Positions 21,015 to 22,504 of a DNA stretch of 22,504 nt are shown here, one piece after another; position 1 is the stretch's first letter; each line of letters starts with the position of its first letter. The position numbers and the translations under genes are program-made. Location of the stretch: the IMG/VR virus record IMGVR_UViG_3300024346_000559, positions 1 to 22,504 of that record. One strand, given 5' to 3'. The notes below the pieces were generated by a model, which was not told the DNA's origin, did not search any database, and saw only the letters and a list, made by a program, of their open reading frames with translations. The DNA is from a virus.

Positions 21015-21861
21015 CTACCATCTCCGGTACTTGCGGCACCTTTTCTACATGAGTTAGATACTCAATACCGTAAGAGTATTTAAACATACGTACAGTGGGC
21101 CAGCATTCTTTTTTGTAGTCGCAGAAAGTACAAGACTTGTCTAGCTTCATATTAGGACTAGACTTGCTGGCAGGTACGGGTGGTATTCGATTAACTGGTA
21201 TATCCCCTGCAACCATAGTCTTTGCTGAAAGCATCTCTTGTTCTTTAGTCTTAAGTTCTTCAGTAAAGTCATAGACATCCAAGCAAACCTCTCCGCTTAC
21301 TTTATCAATAACTAAGAATGCCCCGGTTGTTTTATTGGTTACAAGCGGATCATCCTTAGCTGCATAAACATAGGACGAGAGTTGAGAGATATAACCAAAG
21401 GGATCATTTTCTCTAAGCTCACCGTTCTTAAACTTTTTGAATGAGTATGGGCTAGCTGACTTAACATCAACTGTCATACCATCAATGACAGCATCTCTGT
21501 GACCACGGATACCATGAACATGCATACGTTCTTGCATACCCTCTACTGAATGTCCTGATGCCATGGCCATATGAAGAATCAACTCTTCTATCATGTCACC
21601 ATAGAAAAATCTAAGCAACATGCTAGCACTAAGGGGTTCACTGGTGGTAGGTTTATTTATTCTGTACCATAGTTTTCTCTTGCATGGTGTGCCAATGGAC
21701 GACAAAGAAAGATAGCCCCTTGGTTCTTGGGGCTTGCTAAATCGTGCGTTAGCAGAGCTAGCAATAGCTTCACCCATCATTGTACCCAGAGCGGAATTCC
21801 AACCGCCTCTACCGTAGATAACTTCCTCTAGGTCTGGGATTAGCGTATCAATCTTTTTCAT
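21007..21861 (-). CDS. Cas4/RecB-like exonuclease with Fe-S cysteines
   Basis: The 284-residue protein is a PD-(D/E)XK nuclease of the Cas4/RecB-C family. Nuclease motifs are GHRD (H121, D123), a D132-V-K134 (D/E)xK motif in MTVDVKSAS, and a Q160-xxx-Y164 motif in YISQLSSY. Four cysteines, C60 (GTPCKRKLWYRI) and C244-x2-C247-x5-C253 near the C terminus, match the iron-sulphur staple of Cas4 and AddB nucleases. The enzyme should degrade DNA ends, perhaps host DNA or replication intermediates, in place of the T7 gp6 exonuclease. It is the first gene after the terminator that follows ssb, with AAGGAGAG close to the ATG. No cas genes or CRISPR repeats are nearby, so a CRISPR adaptation role is not indicated. 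Confidence 0.85.
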   Translation of the reverse strand: MKKIDTLIPDLEEVIYGRGGWNSALGTMMGEAIASSANARFSKPQEPRGYLSLSSIGTPCKRKLWYRINKPTTSEPLSASMLLRFFYGDMIEELILHMAMASGHSVEGMQERMHVHGIRGHRDAVIDGMTVDVKSASPYSFKKFKNGELRENDPFGYISQLSSYVYAAKDDPLVTNKTTGAFLVIDKVSGEVCLDVYDFTEELKTKEQEMLSAKTMVAGDIPVNRIPPVPASKSSPNMKLDKSCTFCDYKKECWPTVRMFKYSYGIEYLTHVEKVPQVPEMVDD

Positions 21862-21870
21862 ATTCTCTCC

Positions 21871-21897
21871 TTAAAAAGTAGCCCCCCGAAGGGGGCC
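21871..21897 (-). terminator. Rho-independent terminator with UUCG tetraloop between ssb and exonuclease
   Basis: On the minus strand GCCCCC pairs with GGGGGC around a TTCG tetraloop (21881-21896), followed by TACTTTTT. On the plus strand the same hairpin is not followed by a U-tract, so it acts leftward. It lies 6 nt after the ssb stop. The AAGGAGAG Shine-Dalgarno of the exonuclease begins at the end of the U-tract. Confidence 0.85.
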
Positions 21898-21902
21898 ATA
21901 GT

Positions 21903-22448
21903 TTAGAACATTACTTCGTCTTCTGTTTGTTGTACGCTAACGGGTGACGAAACTGCCGTAGGTTTATTTGATGCGGAGAATACTTCTACATCATCTACTG
22001 GTGAACTAACATGGTCGAGTACTTTAACTACGTCAAGTCGAGTACCAACCTTGCCATATCTAGGGATGTCGTAGACAGTAGCAAGAATCTCTACAGTAGA
22101 GCCATTGCCAATGAGACCATCTACATCTGGATCCCAAGGGGTACCGTCAGCATGAGTCACGAGAGGTGCACCACTAGAGTACGCCTGACCTGTATCAAAC
22201 TTACGGTCAAACTTGACAACCGTTCCCCTACCTTCTGCATCCTTTTTCGTTGGCTTCTGTGCGCCTGATGATTGGAGTGCCTCTAGGTTAGGGTCGTCAA
22301 GAATTACGTTAAGGGTGCAAGCACCGTTGAATTTTTCGTAGTTGCCTTCGGCAGCTGGTGTTGGTTTGTAACCATACATATCACGATTGCTTGCAAATAC
22401 CTTTGCCCATTCTGCAATCCCAACAAGTTGAACTTTACGTGTAGCCAT
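21903..22448 (-). CDS. ssb: Single-stranded DNA-binding protein, T7 gp2.5-like
   Basis: The 181-residue protein shows the T7 gp2.5-type layout: an N-terminal strand-rich region, an OB-fold core with charged and aromatic residues (GRGTVVKFDRKFDTG, around 73-87; STVEILATVYDIPRYGKVGTRLDVVKVLDHV, around 117-147), and a disordered Ser/Pro/Val-rich tail ending in the acidic QTEDEVMF with a terminal Phe, as in gp2.5. The tail mediates contacts with polymerase and helicase in T7. It would protect single-stranded DNA in replication and recombination. An AGGAGA Shine-Dalgarno lies 7 nt before the ATG. It opens the leftward operon in this window and is followed by a strong terminator, consistent with a higher level of ssb than of downstream genes. 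Confidence 0.75.
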   Translation of the reverse strand: MATRKVQLVGIAEWAKVFASNRDMYGYKPTPAAEGNYEKFNGACTLNVILDDPNLEALQSSGAQKPTKKDAEGRGTVVKFDRKFDTGQAYSSGAPLVTHADGTPWDPDVDGLIGNGSTVEILATVYDIPRYGKVGTRLDVVKVLDHVSSPVDDVEVFSASNKPTAVSSPVSVQQTEDEVMF

Positions 22449-22471
22449 ATTTATATCTCCTAATGGACGTC

Positions 22472-22500
22472 ACTGTATTTTTGACCATACTGTACATCAA
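22472..22500 (-). promoter_or_regulatory. Candidate promoter upstream of ssb
   Basis: On the minus strand TTGATG (22495-22500) and TACAGT (22472-22477) are separated by 17 nt, and each matches 4 of 6 bases of the sigma-70 consensus. A second TACAGT lies within the spacer, making a direct repeat. The ssb Shine-Dalgarno follows about 11 nt later. The window ends at 22504, so a stronger element further upstream cannot be excluded. Confidence 0.35.
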
Positions 22501-22504
22501 TACC

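Noticed and set aside
21007-21861. Cas4-like gene as part of a CRISPR-Cas locus
   Set aside because: No cas1, cas2, effector or repeat array is present; neighbours are phage replication and recombination genes.
1-22504. tRNA genes, integrase, attachment sites, insertion sequences
   Set aside because: Intergenic gaps are all under 60 nt and no transposase, recombinase or tRNA-like cloverleaf was seen, so nothing indicates lysogeny or mobile elements in this window.

Overview
The window is a 22.5 kb piece of a tailed double-stranded DNA phage genome, most likely a short-tailed, T7-like marine podovirus. The evidence is gapless gene packing with 1-4 nt stop/start overlaps, a podovirus adaptor/nozzle pair, a block of large internal (ejection-type) virion proteins, and a replication and nucleotide module with a class II (B12-dependent) ribonucleotide reductase, MazG, glutaredoxin and PhoH. 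This gene set recalls roseophage SIO1 and the cobaviruses of Rhodobacteraceae. That placement, and a B12-containing marine alphaproteobacterial host, are inferences from gene content, not from any search.

Two convergent arms meet at 16156-16159, where the two final stop codons share bases. The rightward arm (15-16159) is the virion arm. It runs: a repetitive beta-rich structural protein, a small Ig-like/fibre-adaptor-type protein, a tail tubular A-like adaptor, a tail nozzle, a long repetitive tail fibre, and a second glycine-rich fibre or tip protein with a dockerin-like loop. Next come two single-TM small proteins, a HlyC-type lysine acyltransferase, a 675-aa virion protein with 11-residue repeats, a GH24-type lysozyme with an N-terminal extension, two further virion-type proteins, and a 1239-aa large internal virion protein. 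The leftward arm (22448 down to 16156) runs: T7 gp2.5-like SSB, terminator, Cas4-like Fe-S exonuclease, Hjc-like PD-(D/E)XK endonuclease, 80-aa acidic protein, a 52-aa GTG-start gene, MazG, a 70-aa protein, NrdJ, glutaredoxin, a 148-aa nuclease-like protein, PhoH and an AT-hook-like protein.

The leftward arm forms a recombination plus dNTP-supply programme: SSB, exonuclease and resolvase process DNA, while NrdJ with its neighbouring glutaredoxin makes deoxynucleotides and MazG hydrolyses NTPs. The rightward arm builds the tail, receptor-binding fibres and ejection proteins.

The most striking candidate system is at 7600-10086. A small HlyC-like toxin-activating acyltransferase has no visible Shine-Dalgarno and a promoter-like upstream. 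It is translationally coupled (ATGA) to a virion protein carrying 21 uninterrupted 11-residue repeats. In RTX toxin operons hlyC directly precedes the gene for the protein it acylates, so lipid modification of a phage ejection or membrane-active protein is a testable idea.
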